A stretch of DNA of 39,650 bases from Bacteroidales bacterium UBA6828 (GTDB lineage: Bacteria > Bacteroidota > Bacteroidia > Bacteroidales > Paludibacteraceae), in the NCBI GenBank assembly GCA_002452095.1, contig DKEG01000006.1, positions 1 to 39,650 on the forward strand, written 5' to 3'. Positions 15,667 to 23,253 of this stretch are shown here, in pieces. Both the position numbers and the translations under genes were made by a program. Numbering within the stretch: position 1 is the stretch's first letter; each line of letters begins with the position of its first letter. The notes under the pieces are model-generated. The model ran no database searches. It was not told the DNA's origin and saw nothing but the letters and a program-made list of their open reading frames with translations.

Positions 15667-17274
15667 ATGAGAAAAGGACTTATCGCTTTGTTGGTTTGTA
15701 CATTGGCTTTGAATGTCAATGCACAACAACATAGTGATATTAAGGGCGCACATCCGTGGAAAAGCAACGAGACTGTCGCTACCGAAGAAAGCCATTGGTC
15801 GCTCCTTTTCAATGCGGGTTTTAATTCATTCGACGGTGATTTCGGTTCCGAGATGAAGCACCCCGTATATGCTCCTGCATTAGGGCTGAGTGCGGAATAT
15901 GCTTTCAACCCGTTCCTTGCATTGGGAGTTGACTATATGTTTGATATGTACAGGGTTACCGGTAATACGGAGTCGGAGCACAATGCAGACATCCTGCTCA
16001 ATGGTATGATGCACAGAGCCGGAGCATATTTGGCGGTTGACCTGATGAATTGTTTCTACCCGCGCGCCGAGCGCAAAATCTTCGGTTTCCAACTTCTCGG
16101 AGGTGGAGGTGCAGGATGGTTCAAAAACAACACGTATTACACCGATGACTCTCGCGGTAATACAGCAAGTGCTGAAGCAAAGTCAATGGATAAATATACC
16201 AATCGTCCATATCTGATGGGAGGCGTAAATTTTGAGTTCAACTTGAGCCGCAGTGTGGCATTGGGTATCAAAGGTACTTACTCCTATTTTACCAAGGACG
16301 ACATTGACGGGCGCGGCTACCAAGGCTTGAATGCTATTGCCAGCAAGAATAACGACGGTATATTCTCTGTTACGCTCAATCTTCGCTACAAGATTGATGC
16401 CGTGTACAAAACCCACGTGCGCAACATCTCGTCCGACCGAGTGATTGAGCGTCAATTGGTCGCCAACGAGCAGGCAAAGCAACCCAAAGTAAATCCAACC
16501 GGTACCGGTCGTGTGGACACAATAGTGGTCGTGCATAAAGATACGGTGGTTGTGCGTTCCAATACTACCACAACGGTTACTCCGTCAGAGGATTACTATT
16601 TCGTTTATTTCGAAACAGGAAAATCGGCACTTTCGTCCGAGGGGTTGATTACCGTTCAGCAGGTGGCTACCCGCTTGCAGCGTGAAACACAGCGTTATGC
16701 CGTTATCAATGGTTACTGCGACAATACCGGTTCCGAGAGTATCAATAACGTCATCGGTGAGGCGCGTGCAGAGGCGGTTATGAACGAACTGATAGAAGAG
16801 TACGGTATTGATGCGGCGCGTATCACGGCTTGTGGACGCGGCAAGATCGTAGGCAAGCGCAGCAAAGCCGCTTACAGCCCCAATCGTCGTGCAGAAGTGC
16901 GCCTGGTTACCCGCGACGAGTTTGAACAACTCAAAGCCGAATGCGCAGAGGGATACAAACCTTCAAACAACGCATCGGTTTCGATGGCTGCTGCTTCCGC
17001 AAGCAGTAATGCCCGGCAAGAAACGCTGTCAGATAACATCATTGACGAGGTGGTGGTTGCCAAAGATATGACGCTTAGCCGGCTGGCACGCAAATACTAT
17101 CAGAATACACATTGCTGGGTATATATCTACCAAGCCAACAAGAAAGTGATTCCTAATCCGAATGCACTCACAGCGGGCAAACACTTGGTAATACCCGAAT
17201 TGACAGATGCCCAGCGCACCATCACCAAGGACAAATGCCTTGATTTGTACAAAAAACTGCGCAATAGCAAGTAA
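15667..17274 (+). CDS. OmpA-family outer-membrane protein with C-terminal LysM-like domain
   Basis: This 535-residue envelope protein begins at MRKGLIALLVCTLALNVNAQ, a typical signal peptide cleaved after NAQ. An upstream in-frame ATG would overlap the promoter and is rejected. Residues of about 25-250 form a predicted beta-barrel rich in aromatic, glycine-containing strands. A Thr/Val-rich linker follows, then an OmpA-type peptidoglycan-binding domain (about 315-430) with YFETGKSALS, GYCDNTGS and NRRAEVRLV. The end (about 480-530) resembles LysM: VVAKDMTLSRLARKYY and IPNPNALTAGKHLVIPE. It would tie the outer membrane to the cell wall at two points. It is monocistronic and divergent from pta. 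Confidence 0.88.
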   Translation: MRKGLIALLVCTLALNVNAQQHSDIKGAHPWKSNETVATEESHWSLLFNAGFNSFDGDFGSEMKHPVYAPALGLSAEYAFNPFLALGVDYMFDMYRVTGNTESEHNADILLNGMMHRAGAYLAVDLMNCFYPRAERKIFGFQLLGGGGAGWFKNNTYYTDDSRGNTASAEAKSMDKYTNRPYLMGGVNFEFNLSRSVALGIKGTYSYFTKDDIDGRGYQGLNAIASKNNDGIFSVTLNLRYKIDAVYKTHVRNISSDRVIERQLVANEQAKQPKVNPTGTGRVDTIVVVHKDTVVVRSNTTTTVTPSEDYYFVYFETGKSALSSEGLITVQQVATRLQRETQRYAVINGYCDNTGSESINNVIGEARAEAVMNELIEEYGIDAARITACGRGKIVGKRSKAAYSPNRRAEVRLVTRDEFEQLKAECAEGYKPSNNASVSMAAASASSNARQETLSDNIIDEVVVAKDMTLSRLARKYYQNTHCWVYIYQANKKVIPNPNALTAGKHLVIPELTDAQRTITKDKCLDLYKKLRNSK

Positions 17275-17354
17275 TTACTAAATTACAAATTACAAATTAG
17301 TCATTACACATTAAAAATAGGTTCGTATCGCCTTATACTTATAATAGATACGAT

Positions 17355-17429
17355 GGTCTCATAGCTCAGTTGGTTAGTAGCACCTGACTCATAATCAGGG
17401 GGTCGTAGGTTCAAGCCCTACTGAGACCA
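17355..17429 (+). tRNA. tRNA-Met (anticodon CAT)
   Basis: A full cloverleaf can be drawn: acceptor GGTCTCA (17355-17361) with TGAGACC (17422-17428), anticodon stem CCTGA/TCAGG around loop CTCATAA, and T-stem GTAGG/CCTAC with TTCAAGC. The discriminator is A17429 and CCA is not encoded. Elongator tRNA-Met is most likely; a lysidine-modified tRNA-Ile with the same anticodon is the alternative. The gene is the probable integration target of the adjacent recombinase. Confidence 0.93.
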
Positions 17430-17445
17430 CAAATGCAATATATTG

Positions 17446-17484
17446 AAAATGAGGTACTTACAAATTTTGTAATGCCTCATTTTT
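17446..17484 (+). terminator. Terminator after tRNA-Met
   Basis: AAAATGAGG (17446-17454) pairs with CCTCATTTTT (17475-17484), with an inner TTACA/TGTAA stem. The result is a long hairpin ending in a T-run, 17 bp after the tRNA. Confidence 0.75.
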
Positions 17485-17545
17485 GCTTTATAGGCAAAAT
17501 CCGCTGACCTTTTGCGCTCAATCCCGCACCAATAAAGGGAAAACA

Positions 17546-17577
17546 GGGTACATTTGGGGTACATTTAGGGTGCAAAT
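17546..17577. repeat. Candidate integrase arm-type repeats, set 1 (GGGTACATTT)
   Basis: GGGTACATTT occurs at 17546-17555 and 17557-17566, with a degenerate third copy GGGTGCAAAT at 17568-17577, at 11-bp spacing (one helical turn). A -7-like TACATTTG (17549-17556) overlaps the first copy, so the recombinase could control its own gene from here. Confidence 0.55.
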
Positions 17578-17591
17578 GAAAACACACAAAA

Positions 17592-17613
17592 CCTTGCAAC
17601 TTCCTTGCAACTT
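17592..17613. repeat. Candidate integrase arm-type repeats, set 2 (CCTTGCAACTT)
   Basis: Two perfect adjacent 11-mers CCTTGCAACTT at 17592-17602 and 17603-17613 lie 30 bp ahead of the recombinase start. Like set 1 they repeat every 11 bp, as expected for sites on one face of the helix. Confidence 0.55.
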
Positions 17614-17642
17614 TTTTCTAACCTATCAAAATTATAGATATT

Positions 17643-18836
17643 ATGGCAAAACTAACCATTATTTTAGACAAGCGTACACATAATACACAGGGACTGTTCC
17701 CTATCAAGATACAAATATGTAATGCGGAGAGTTCCACCTCGGTAAGCACACGAATGTTCGTCTCGGAAAAAGCATTTGTCGGCACACCCGAAAAAGTGGT
17801 GGATAAGAGTTTCCCCAATGCGTCCGCTATCAATGCACGTGTAAAACAGATGTATCTTGAATATATGAATGCCATTACCGAATTGGACTATGCAGGCAAA
17901 CTCCAACGTTCAACGGCGGCAAGTATCAAAGACTATGTAAAACGCAAAGGCAATCAAGAGGAAATTGACGAAACAACATTCTCATCGGAAATGGATAGGT
18001 ATATCTCTACGTGCCGTGCCGACAAAACAAGACAAGGATATGAGTATGCACGTGATATGCTTGGGAAATATATGAAGAAAAACACTATCTATTTCGATGA
18101 ACTCTCCTACCCGACACTGGTCGCATTTGATAGGTGGTTGGAGCAGCGAGGTTTGTCTATCAATTCCCGTGGGGCTATCTTTCGGTATATCCGCTCGGTA
18201 TTCAATGCGGCAATCAAAGCAGACAAGTTGTCTCCAAGTGTTTATCCGTTCCGCAAATTCACGATAAAGAAAGCCTATAAGGAAAAGGAGTTCTTATCTT
18301 TGGCAGATATGCAGGCGTTGCTTTCACTTGAACTGAAAGGTATGCAAAAGACGGCACGTGATTTCTTTTTGCTATCGTTCTACCTTTGCGGTGTCAATCC
18401 TACCGATTTGTTTCATTTCCCCAAAGCAGACAAAAAAGGAAATCTTGTCTTTGTGCGACAAAAGATAGCGCATACTGAACCTATGCCGATACATCTACAT
18501 ATCCAACCCGAAGCACAGGAGATAATAGACCGCTATGCAGGCAAAGAGCATTTATTATACTTTGCAGAGCGGTATGAATATGAGACATTCCGCAGAAAAA
18601 TGAGCAAATTATTAGAGGATATAGGAAAGCAGATAGACCGCCACATCTATTTCTATATGGCACGCTATACGTGGGCAACTTTTGCAGACAATATCGGTGT
18701 ACCGCACGATGTCATCAGCAAAGCACTCGGACATTCGGATAAAAGTACGGCAGAAAAATACTATATCAGTTTCAACTGGGATAGGGCAAACTCCGCCAAC
18801 CGACAGGTGATTGATTATTTATTTGGCAAAATGTAA
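17643..18836 (+). CDS. Tyrosine recombinase / phage integrase
   Basis: This 397-residue site-specific recombinase probably inserted and can excise the element at the tRNA gene. Its layout is an N-terminal arm-binding region, a SAM-like core-binding domain (about residues 115-210) and a catalytic domain (about 225-395). In the catalytic domain the place of the first catalytic Arg reads LCGVNPTDLF, with Asn instead of Arg. Box II reads YMARYTWATFA (Arg present, the preceding His replaced), followed by LGHSDKSTAEKYY with the histidine and the tyrosine nucleophile. Similar substitutions occur, as I recall, in a common Bacteroidota integrase subfamily, so it need not be dead. It is transcribed away from the tRNA and converges on the neighbouring phage gene. 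Confidence 0.9.
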   Translation: MAKLTIILDKRTHNTQGLFPIKIQICNAESSTSVSTRMFVSEKAFVGTPEKVVDKSFPNASAINARVKQMYLEYMNAITELDYAGKLQRSTAASIKDYVKRKGNQEEIDETTFSSEMDRYISTCRADKTRQGYEYARDMLGKYMKKNTIYFDELSYPTLVAFDRWLEQRGLSINSRGAIFRYIRSVFNAAIKADKLSPSVYPFRKFTIKKAYKEKEFLSLADMQALLSLELKGMQKTARDFFLLSFYLCGVNPTDLFHFPKADKKGNLVFVRQKIAHTEPMPIHLHIQPEAQEIIDRYAGKEHLLYFAERYEYETFRRKMSKLLEDIGKQIDRHIYFYMARYTWATFADNIGVPHDVISKALGHSDKSTAEKYYISFNWDRANSANRQVIDYLFGKM

Positions 18837-18844
18837 TATCCGGA

Positions 18845-19315
18845 TTATCGGTTCAGCGACATATACTCCCAAGCCTTGCCTTTTCCGTTCCAGTCCTCGT
18901 CTGCAAAGAAAAACAAATAGGCAATATCCATTACTTGCTCATCGTCGAACTTCTTGCAGAAATCCGCATAGGCAGCGTTGTACGCCACATACCTGTCCCA
19001 CGGAGTAGTCCCCTCTGGAAATTTCTTACCCTGCACAGCCGTCTCCACCTGCTCCATAGTCCAGTGCGCTCCGTGGTGTTCGTTGCCTGCTGCGTCCGTG
19101 TAGTGTATCGCAGACACATCGGCTTCCGCAAACTCCTTGTCATAGTGCGCACCGCACAAGTCCTCGTGCAAGTCCCGCAACAGAGAGTGGTACTTGGCGG
19201 GGTCTTGCGCACGGATATACTCCATTGCCGCATTGGTCGTCTCCACCGACTTCCACATCACTTTCTCACCACCGCCATTCTTAACGGCGGTTTCTATCAT
19301 ACTCTTGTAGTTCAT
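18845..19315 (-). CDS. Unrecognised phage-element protein, 156 residues
   Basis: The product is acidic and probably soluble, with many aromatic residues and no signal peptide or membrane segment. The N-terminal part reads as a helical bundle; the C-terminal half holds YVAYNAAYADFCKKFDDEQV and FFFADEDWNGKGKAWEYM. It is the last gene of the four-gene unit starting at 20783 and is separated from its upstream neighbour by a hairpin with a short U-run, so its level may be attenuated. It ends 8 bp from the convergent integrase stop. I do not recognise a function. Confidence 0.7.
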   Translation of the reverse strand: MNYKSMIETAVKNGGGEKVMWKSVETTNAAMEYIRAQDPAKYHSLLRDLHEDLCGAHYDKEFAEADVSAIHYTDAAGNEHHGAHWTMEQVETAVQGKKFPEGTTPWDRYVAYNAAYADFCKKFDDEQVMDIAYLFFFADEDWNGKGKAWEYMSLNR

Positions 19316-19343
19316 ACATCATTGGTCGTTTTAGGAATCACTT

Positions 19344-19381
19344 AAAAACAACGAGAGGAATGGTACAAGCCCACTCCTCTC
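19344..19381 (-). terminator. Attenuator-like hairpin between two genes of the four-gene unit
   Basis: GAGAGGA (19353-19359) pairs with TCCTCTC (19375-19381), and on the minus strand the stem is followed by GUUGUUUUUAAG. It lies in the 74-bp gap between the 142- and 156-residue genes. Confidence 0.55.
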
Positions 19382-19389
19382 TGTACATA

Positions 19390-19818
19390 CTATGCGTACA
19401 CCGCACTCACACTCACATCGGTGGTGATTTGGTACGCTTTGCCGACATTGCACCGCTTGTCCGCCAACACACCATCGCTCACACCCTGCGTCAGACTGAT
19501 AGTCGGTGCTGCCGTGGCTGCCGAGTTGGCAAACATAAGCATGGTCCGCTCAACGAACTGCTGCGTTACGGTGTTGCACCCGCAACCACCCTTCGGAACA
19601 TATTGTATCGTTCCCTGCGCAACCAGTTCCACACACGTAGTAGTGCCTGTGGTAGTTTGGTTTTCGAGTGAGTACCGTACAGTTGCCGTCGGCTGAATAC
19701 TCTGATTGACGCACACCGCTCTGCACAACCGCTCCTTTACTATCGCCGCAAACTGCTGCACGGCTGTTCCCGTGGCGGCACTTACCGCCACCACATTCAT
19801 TGCATTTAGATTTAGCAT
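19390..19818 (-). CDS. Unrecognised small structural-like protein, 142 residues
   Basis: The product is rich in Ala, Thr and Val with a beta-strand pattern in the middle (TATVRYSLENQTTTGTTTC, VELVAQGTIQYVPKGGCGCN). It has six Cys, and no signal peptide or membrane segment. The composition resembles a small phage structural protein, but I cannot name it. A strong Shine-Dalgarno AGGAGG sits 7 bp before the ATG, and the start overlaps the preceding stop as ATGCTAA, indicating translational coupling with the 145-residue gene. High expression would fit a particle or decoration protein. Confidence 0.7.
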   Translation of the reverse strand: MLNLNAMNVVAVSAATGTAVQQFAAIVKERLCRAVCVNQSIQPTATVRYSLENQTTTGTTTCVELVAQGTIQYVPKGGCGCNTVTQQFVERTMLMFANSAATAAPTISLTQGVSDGVLADKRCNVGKAYQITTDVSVSAVYA

Positions 19819-20249
19819 ATCTCATCCTCCTCTTTCAGTTTAATCTGTTCGACATCGGAAACAGGGAGGTTGGCATTCAGCAGCCTCTTCAACCGCAACA
19901 GGTCGTCTTTCGTAAACACTACCGCTCCCTCCATTAGCGACCATTCCCCTTTCTCAATGGCGGTATCTACGATACTATGCGCCATACGGGGTACTGCCTT
20001 GTCGGGTATCGCCGACAGATACTGCCCCACCAGCGGAGCAACCAACGACGATGCTATACCCGACGCAAACGGAGACAACTCCGCACCGACAGACCAATCA
20101 CCCGACACCCAACCCGAGTTGCGCACAAACGCTTCGATGTTCCCCACAAAGGGTATCGTGGATAGTTTGTGGCTTGCAAAGTACGATATAAACGGCTCGC
20201 CCCACTTGACCAATATAGCGGTCAGTATCTCCACATTGCTGTAATTCAT
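19812..20249 (-). CDS. Unrecognised phage-element protein, 145 residues
   Basis: I start this gene at the ATG at 20249, preceded by GGGAGG at good spacing; a TTG two codons upstream is the alternative. The N-terminal half has amphipathic and hydrophobic stretches (about 5-30, and GIASSLVAPLVGQYL at 65-80), which may interact with membrane or pack as helices. The C-terminus is charged (IKLKEEDEIC). It is the second gene of the unit, between the coiled-coil and the 142-residue genes, overlapping the latter by 7 bp. No domain is recognised. Confidence 0.65.
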   Translation of the reverse strand: MNYSNVEILTAILVKWGEPFISYFASHKLSTIPFVGNIEAFVRNSGWVSGDWSVGAELSPFASGIASSLVAPLVGQYLSAIPDKAVPRMAHSIVDTAIEKGEWSLMEGAVVFTKDDLLRLKRLLNANLPVSDVEQIKLKEEDEIC

Positions 20250-20270
20250 AACCAATCCTCCCTGTCCGTT

Positions 20271-20783
20271 TTAGTTGTTGCCGCAGTTGCACCCGGTGTC
20301 GCACACACGGCTTTGCGGGATAACGGTCATCGTGATGTTCGCCAAGGTAGCCGCCATAGACTTCTGCTGGCTCGACAGCACATCAATACCCGCTTGAAAC
20401 TGTGCATTCAGCACACTCTGCTTACCCTCTGCTACAAGGCGTGCCTCACGCTCCTCGGCAATCTTGCCGCTCAACTCCTCACGCACGGCATCCAATCGGT
20501 CTCTTGCCGCCGTATCACGCCCCGCAAGGTCTTTGTACACCTCCACGAGTTTCTTGTCCGTGGCGTTGTCTGCTTGCAGAATGGCATTCTCCATACGCAG
20601 TTTGCTAATCTCGTCCGCCTCGGCAGTCGCTACCGCACCACTGCGACCCAAGCCGTTACCCAAGCCGCCAAGCCAACTCAAACCGCCAAGAGCAGTTCCG
20701 ATAATACCTGTGGTCAGACCCGCATTCGCTTTGGAGTTAGACGCTACATTGTGCATCTCTCCGTGTTCATCTTTAATCATCAT
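20271..20783 (-). CDS. Coiled-coil phage-element protein with Cys-rich C-terminus, 170 residues
   Basis: The first 55 residues contain a glycine-rich hydrophobic stretch (TGIIGTALGGLSWLGGLGNG). A long coiled coil (about 57-145, rich in Glu, Lys, Ala and Leu) follows, then a terminal CDTGCNCGNN. The arrangement could suit a membrane-associated or particle-internal oligomer. I set the start at the first of two adjacent ATGs (20783); the longer in-frame reading to 21176 runs across the promoter and the divergent kinase gene and is rejected. It is the promoter-proximal gene of the four-gene unit. A GGAGGG lies 15 bp upstream of the ATG, rather far for a ribosome site. Confidence 0.7.
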   Translation of the reverse strand: MMIKDEHGEMHNVASNSKANAGLTTGIIGTALGGLSWLGGLGNGLGRSGAVATAEADEISKLRMENAILQADNATDKKLVEVYKDLAGRDTAARDRLDAVREELSGKIAEEREARLVAEGKQSVLNAQFQAGIDVLSSQQKSMAATLANITMTVIPQSRVCDTGCNCGNN

Positions 20784-20827
20784 AACGCTGATAATTTTCC
20801 CTCCTCTCACACCTTCGGAGATTGGTA

Positions 20828-20848
20828 TCGGAACACTCCTCGTTCCGA
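20828..20848. promoter_or_regulatory. Inverted repeat at the transcription start of the four-gene unit
   Basis: TCGGAAC (20828-20834) and GTTCCGA (20842-20848) are perfect complements around 7 bp. The site begins about 6 bp after the -7 box, so it is either a repressor operator or a 5' end hairpin. The octamer CGGAACAC recurs at 23266-23273. Confidence 0.5.
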
Positions 20849-20853
20849 CACTG

Positions 20854-20884
20854 CAAAAGTACAGACAATATGACAAAGGGCAAA
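20854..20884 (-). promoter_or_regulatory. Promoter of the four-gene unit
   Basis: Minus-strand TTTG (20881-20884), 19-bp spacer, TACTTTTG (20854-20861): an exact Bacteroidota-type match, so host RNA polymerase should read it. Confidence 0.7.
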
Positions 20885-20967
20885 AAAATACCCGCCAACT
20901 TACAGAAAAGGTAACGCACACTTGTCGTAGAGTTACCGACAACTTACGGCACAATGTCCGCCGCTCG

Positions 20968-20999
20968 CTTGCATATATGGAAATTTTGCCGTAACTTTG
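20968..20999 (+). promoter_or_regulatory. Promoter of the HipA-like kinase/HIRAN pair
   Basis: CTTG (20968-20971), 20-bp spacer, TAACTTTG (20992-20999). Transcription would start near 21006, only about 10 nt before the kinase ATG. It is divergent from the promoter at 20854-20884. Confidence 0.7.
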
Positions 21000-21015
21000 C
21001 AGCGGAAATAGTGAT

Positions 21016-22047
21016 ATGTGGGATATTCTTACTATACTGCGTGGTGGAAATCGGAAAAAAGAGGTTGAAAGCCAAAAGGACTTTTCAGCCTCCTTTGTGG
21101 ATGTCTCACAATGGCAAGAAGCACAAGAATATACCACAGGTGGAACTCGAGAAAAATGCTGGTTGATAAATTCCAAAACATATACACTCTACTTTTTCAA
21201 AGTTTCAATCAAAAAGGGGGATAAAGATTATCCTACTGAGTTTTGGATGGAAATAATAGCGTCCAAAATAGGTGCAATGTTAGGGCTTAATATATTAGAT
21301 TACAACATTGCCAAACGTATGGATAAAGTAGGATGTATTTCTAAACATATGGTAGCAGAGAACGAAGGATATGCTTTAGTGGAGTTGATGTATATTCTAG
21401 CAGGATTTAGCGATAACTATAACCCGGAAACAGACAAAGATAAGTTCACAGTTGATTTCGTGTACAATGCACTTCAAGCAATCGGATTAGAAAAATACAT
21501 CAAAGAGTTCATAGATGTATTGGTTTTTGATTGTATAATAGGCAATCAGGACCGACATCAAGAGAATTGGGGATTGATTTCGCCACAAGAGGCTAAGAAA
21601 CACATTCCTAAAGAAACAAATCATACAGGAAACATCAAACTATATTGGGTGGGGTCGAAAGTAGCACCAGTCTATGATAGCGGAAGCAGTTTGGGCAGAG
21701 AAAAAGATGAAATTACCATTCGTCAAATGTTGACAGATAATGCACAAACTGATGCTTATATAAACCGATATAAGCCTGAAATAAGGATTGAAGAAGGACG
21801 GAAGATAACCTATATGGAAATGTTAAAATACTTATTACAACACCCTACATACGGAGCGTTGACACGAAAAAGTATCGAAACATTTATTCGAAATTATGAT
21901 GCTGATATGGTGGCACAAATTGTTATGGATATAGATAATAATTTACCACCTGACTTAAAGAAAACCTACGGCTTATCAACCTCTCGAAAGGAATTTGTGA
22001 TAAATTTGATAAATAGGAGAATTCATAAATTAGAGCAGTTCCTTTGA
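21016..22047 (+). CDS. HipA-like serine/threonine kinase
   Basis: This 343-residue protein matches the C-terminal kinase part of the HipA toxin family. HipA enzymes phosphorylate host proteins such as a glutamyl-tRNA synthetase and halt growth. A candidate ATP-binding Lys lies in YFFKVS (residue 62). The catalytic loop reads IIGNQDRHQENWG (D179, N184), and the metal-binding motif is YDSGSSLG (D221). The HipA N-terminal domain is absent. It is followed after 1 bp by a HIRAN-domain gene whose first half partly resembles such a domain. The pair is clearly more AT-rich than its neighbours, faces the opposite way, and has its own promoter and terminator: a classic added module in a prophage. Toxin or defence function is inferred. 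Confidence 0.8.
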   Translation: MWDILTILRGGNRKKEVESQKDFSASFVDVSQWQEAQEYTTGGTREKCWLINSKTYTLYFFKVSIKKGDKDYPTEFWMEIIASKIGAMLGLNILDYNIAKRMDKVGCISKHMVAENEGYALVELMYILAGFSDNYNPETDKDKFTVDFVYNALQAIGLEKYIKEFIDVLVFDCIIGNQDRHQENWGLISPQEAKKHIPKETNHTGNIKLYWVGSKVAPVYDSGSSLGREKDEITIRQMLTDNAQTDAYINRYKPEIRIEEGRKITYMEMLKYLLQHPTYGALTRKSIETFIRNYDADMVAQIVMDIDNNLPPDLKKTYGLSTSRKEFVINLINRRIHKLEQFL

Positions 22048-22048
22048 T

Positions 22049-22702
22049 ATGGCACACAAAGAGTTTGGAAATATATTTTTGTCTTGGAGACTAAAAAAAG
22101 GAGATGCAAGGAATATGGTTGGTGTCCTTAGAGAGACATCAACAGGGGTTGTATTTTCCTATACAGAAAAAGGGAAAGAACTTGCCCAAAAACATAGTTT
22201 TAACCCCTATGCAGGTTTTCCTGATATAGATATGGTATATCAGCAAAATGTGTTGGATATCTTTGGACAACGTCTTATGAGACCAGAAAGACCTGATATA
22301 CAAAGATATTATGACCTTTGGAACATTCCTGCTGATAAAACGGCAGATAAGTTGTATTTATTAGCAAAAACACAAGGAATACAAGCAGGAGATATGTTTG
22401 AATTTTTAGCAGATTACAACCCTGTCGAAAATCTTTCATTTGTCAGTGAAATATGTGGTTTATCTCATAGCCATTTACGATCCGATATTATTCAAAAAGG
22501 AGATATATTGCAATGGAAACGAGAAAATCATACTCAAGACAGATATGCTGTAGCCTTGTATAAAAACGGAGAGAAATTGGGTTACGTTAAACAAATCCAT
22601 AATCGTATTTTTTCTAAGACCAAACATACTATACAAATTAAGGTCGTGTCTATAGAAACCAATGGTCATTTGAATAAAGCATATATCCAAATAAGCCTAT
22701 AG
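22049..22702 (+). CDS. HIRAN-domain protein, partner of the HipA-like kinase
   Basis: This is a 217-residue protein. The C-terminal third (about 148-216) fits the HIRAN domain, a small beta-barrel that binds DNA ends or stalled-fork structures: KGDILQWKREN, DRYAVALYKNG, KLGYV. The N-terminal 125 residues (VGVLRETSTGVVFSYTEKG, then PYAGFPDIDMVY) faintly recall the N-terminal domain that HipA proteins normally carry fused to the kinase. The gene starts 1 bp after the kinase stop, so the two are expressed as a unit. A sensor (HIRAN) plus effector (kinase) arrangement is a reasonable reading, but which partner restrains the other is unknown. Confidence 0.72.
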   Translation: MAHKEFGNIFLSWRLKKGDARNMVGVLRETSTGVVFSYTEKGKELAQKHSFNPYAGFPDIDMVYQQNVLDIFGQRLMRPERPDIQRYYDLWNIPADKTADKLYLLAKTQGIQAGDMFEFLADYNPVENLSFVSEICGLSHSHLRSDIIQKGDILQWKRENHTQDRYAVALYKNGEKLGYVKQIHNRIFSKTKHTIQIKVVSIETNGHLNKAYIQISL

Positions 22703-22725
22703 ATATTACTTATCACAACTTATAA

Positions 22726-22760
22726 AGCGGCTGCTCATTCAGAGCAACCGCTTGCTTTTT
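22726..22760 (+). terminator. Terminator of the kinase/HIRAN unit
   Basis: AGCGG-CT-GCTC pairs with GAGC-AA-CCGCT around a 5-nt loop and is followed by TGCTTTTT. It overlaps the final codons of the convergent DnaA-C-like gene (stop 22735-22737), so the two transcription units share their 3' ends. Confidence 0.7.
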
Positions 22761-23226
22761 CACCCTGGGGCAACAACTTATGCTCCATTGTCTCGGTCGG
22801 GCTTGCCACGTGGGTCTCGCTTTTGTACTTGGCAAATATCTCACTCACACGCAGCGTTACTTTCGCCTCGGCTATCCTGTACGCCCACGACCGTTTCTTG
22901 AACTCGTGCGCCGAAAAGAGTATGTCGGGTATTGCTTTTTCTTCACGATTGATGACGGACGCTATCGTGGTACAGGCATAGCCCATAAATCGCAACTGCG
23001 ACACAAAGATACAGCGTGCCATAGTAGCGTTTTCTTTCTTCGTCTTGCCCAGAATATCCTCGGCGGTTATCTTGGTGAACTCGCTGATGTTGTTTGTGGT
23101 CTCCTCCACCACAAACTGCAACACCTGCATTATGACCTTTTCCTTATCGTTCATAGGTTTGGGTATTGGGGTTGTTTTGTTGCGTTTCAACGTACGCAGT
23201 TCGGCGTGAATATGGGTGTGGCTCAT
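22735..23226 (-). CDS. DnaA C-terminal-domain-like helix-turn-helix protein
   Basis: Residues of about 52-118 of this 163-residue protein resemble DnaA domain IV: ITAEDILGKTKKENATMARCI, then FVSQLRFMGYACTTIASVIN and REEKAI, matching the order of helices that bind DnaA boxes. The AAA+ ATPase part is missing, so this is a stand-alone DNA-binding module. It may recognise the element's own origin, act as a repressor, or serve as a small-terminase-like DNA-recognition subunit; its place directly behind the portal gene keeps the last option open. The start is uncertain: an internal ATG at residue 25 (MNDKEKVIM) is nearly as good. Confidence 0.6.
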   Translation of the reverse strand: MSHTHIHAELRTLKRNKTTPIPKPMNDKEKVIMQVLQFVVEETTNNISEFTKITAEDILGKTKKENATMARCIFVSQLRFMGYACTTIASVINREEKAIPDILFSAHEFKKRSWAYRIAEAKVTLRVSEIFAKYKSETHVASPTETMEHKLLPQGEKASGCSE

Positions 23227-23253
23227 ATATGGAGTTTGTATAGTATTCCTATA

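Noticed and set aside
20784..21176. N-terminal extension of the coiled-coil protein
   Set aside because: It would cross its own promoter, an inverted repeat and the start of the divergent kinase gene, and the added residues look non-coding.
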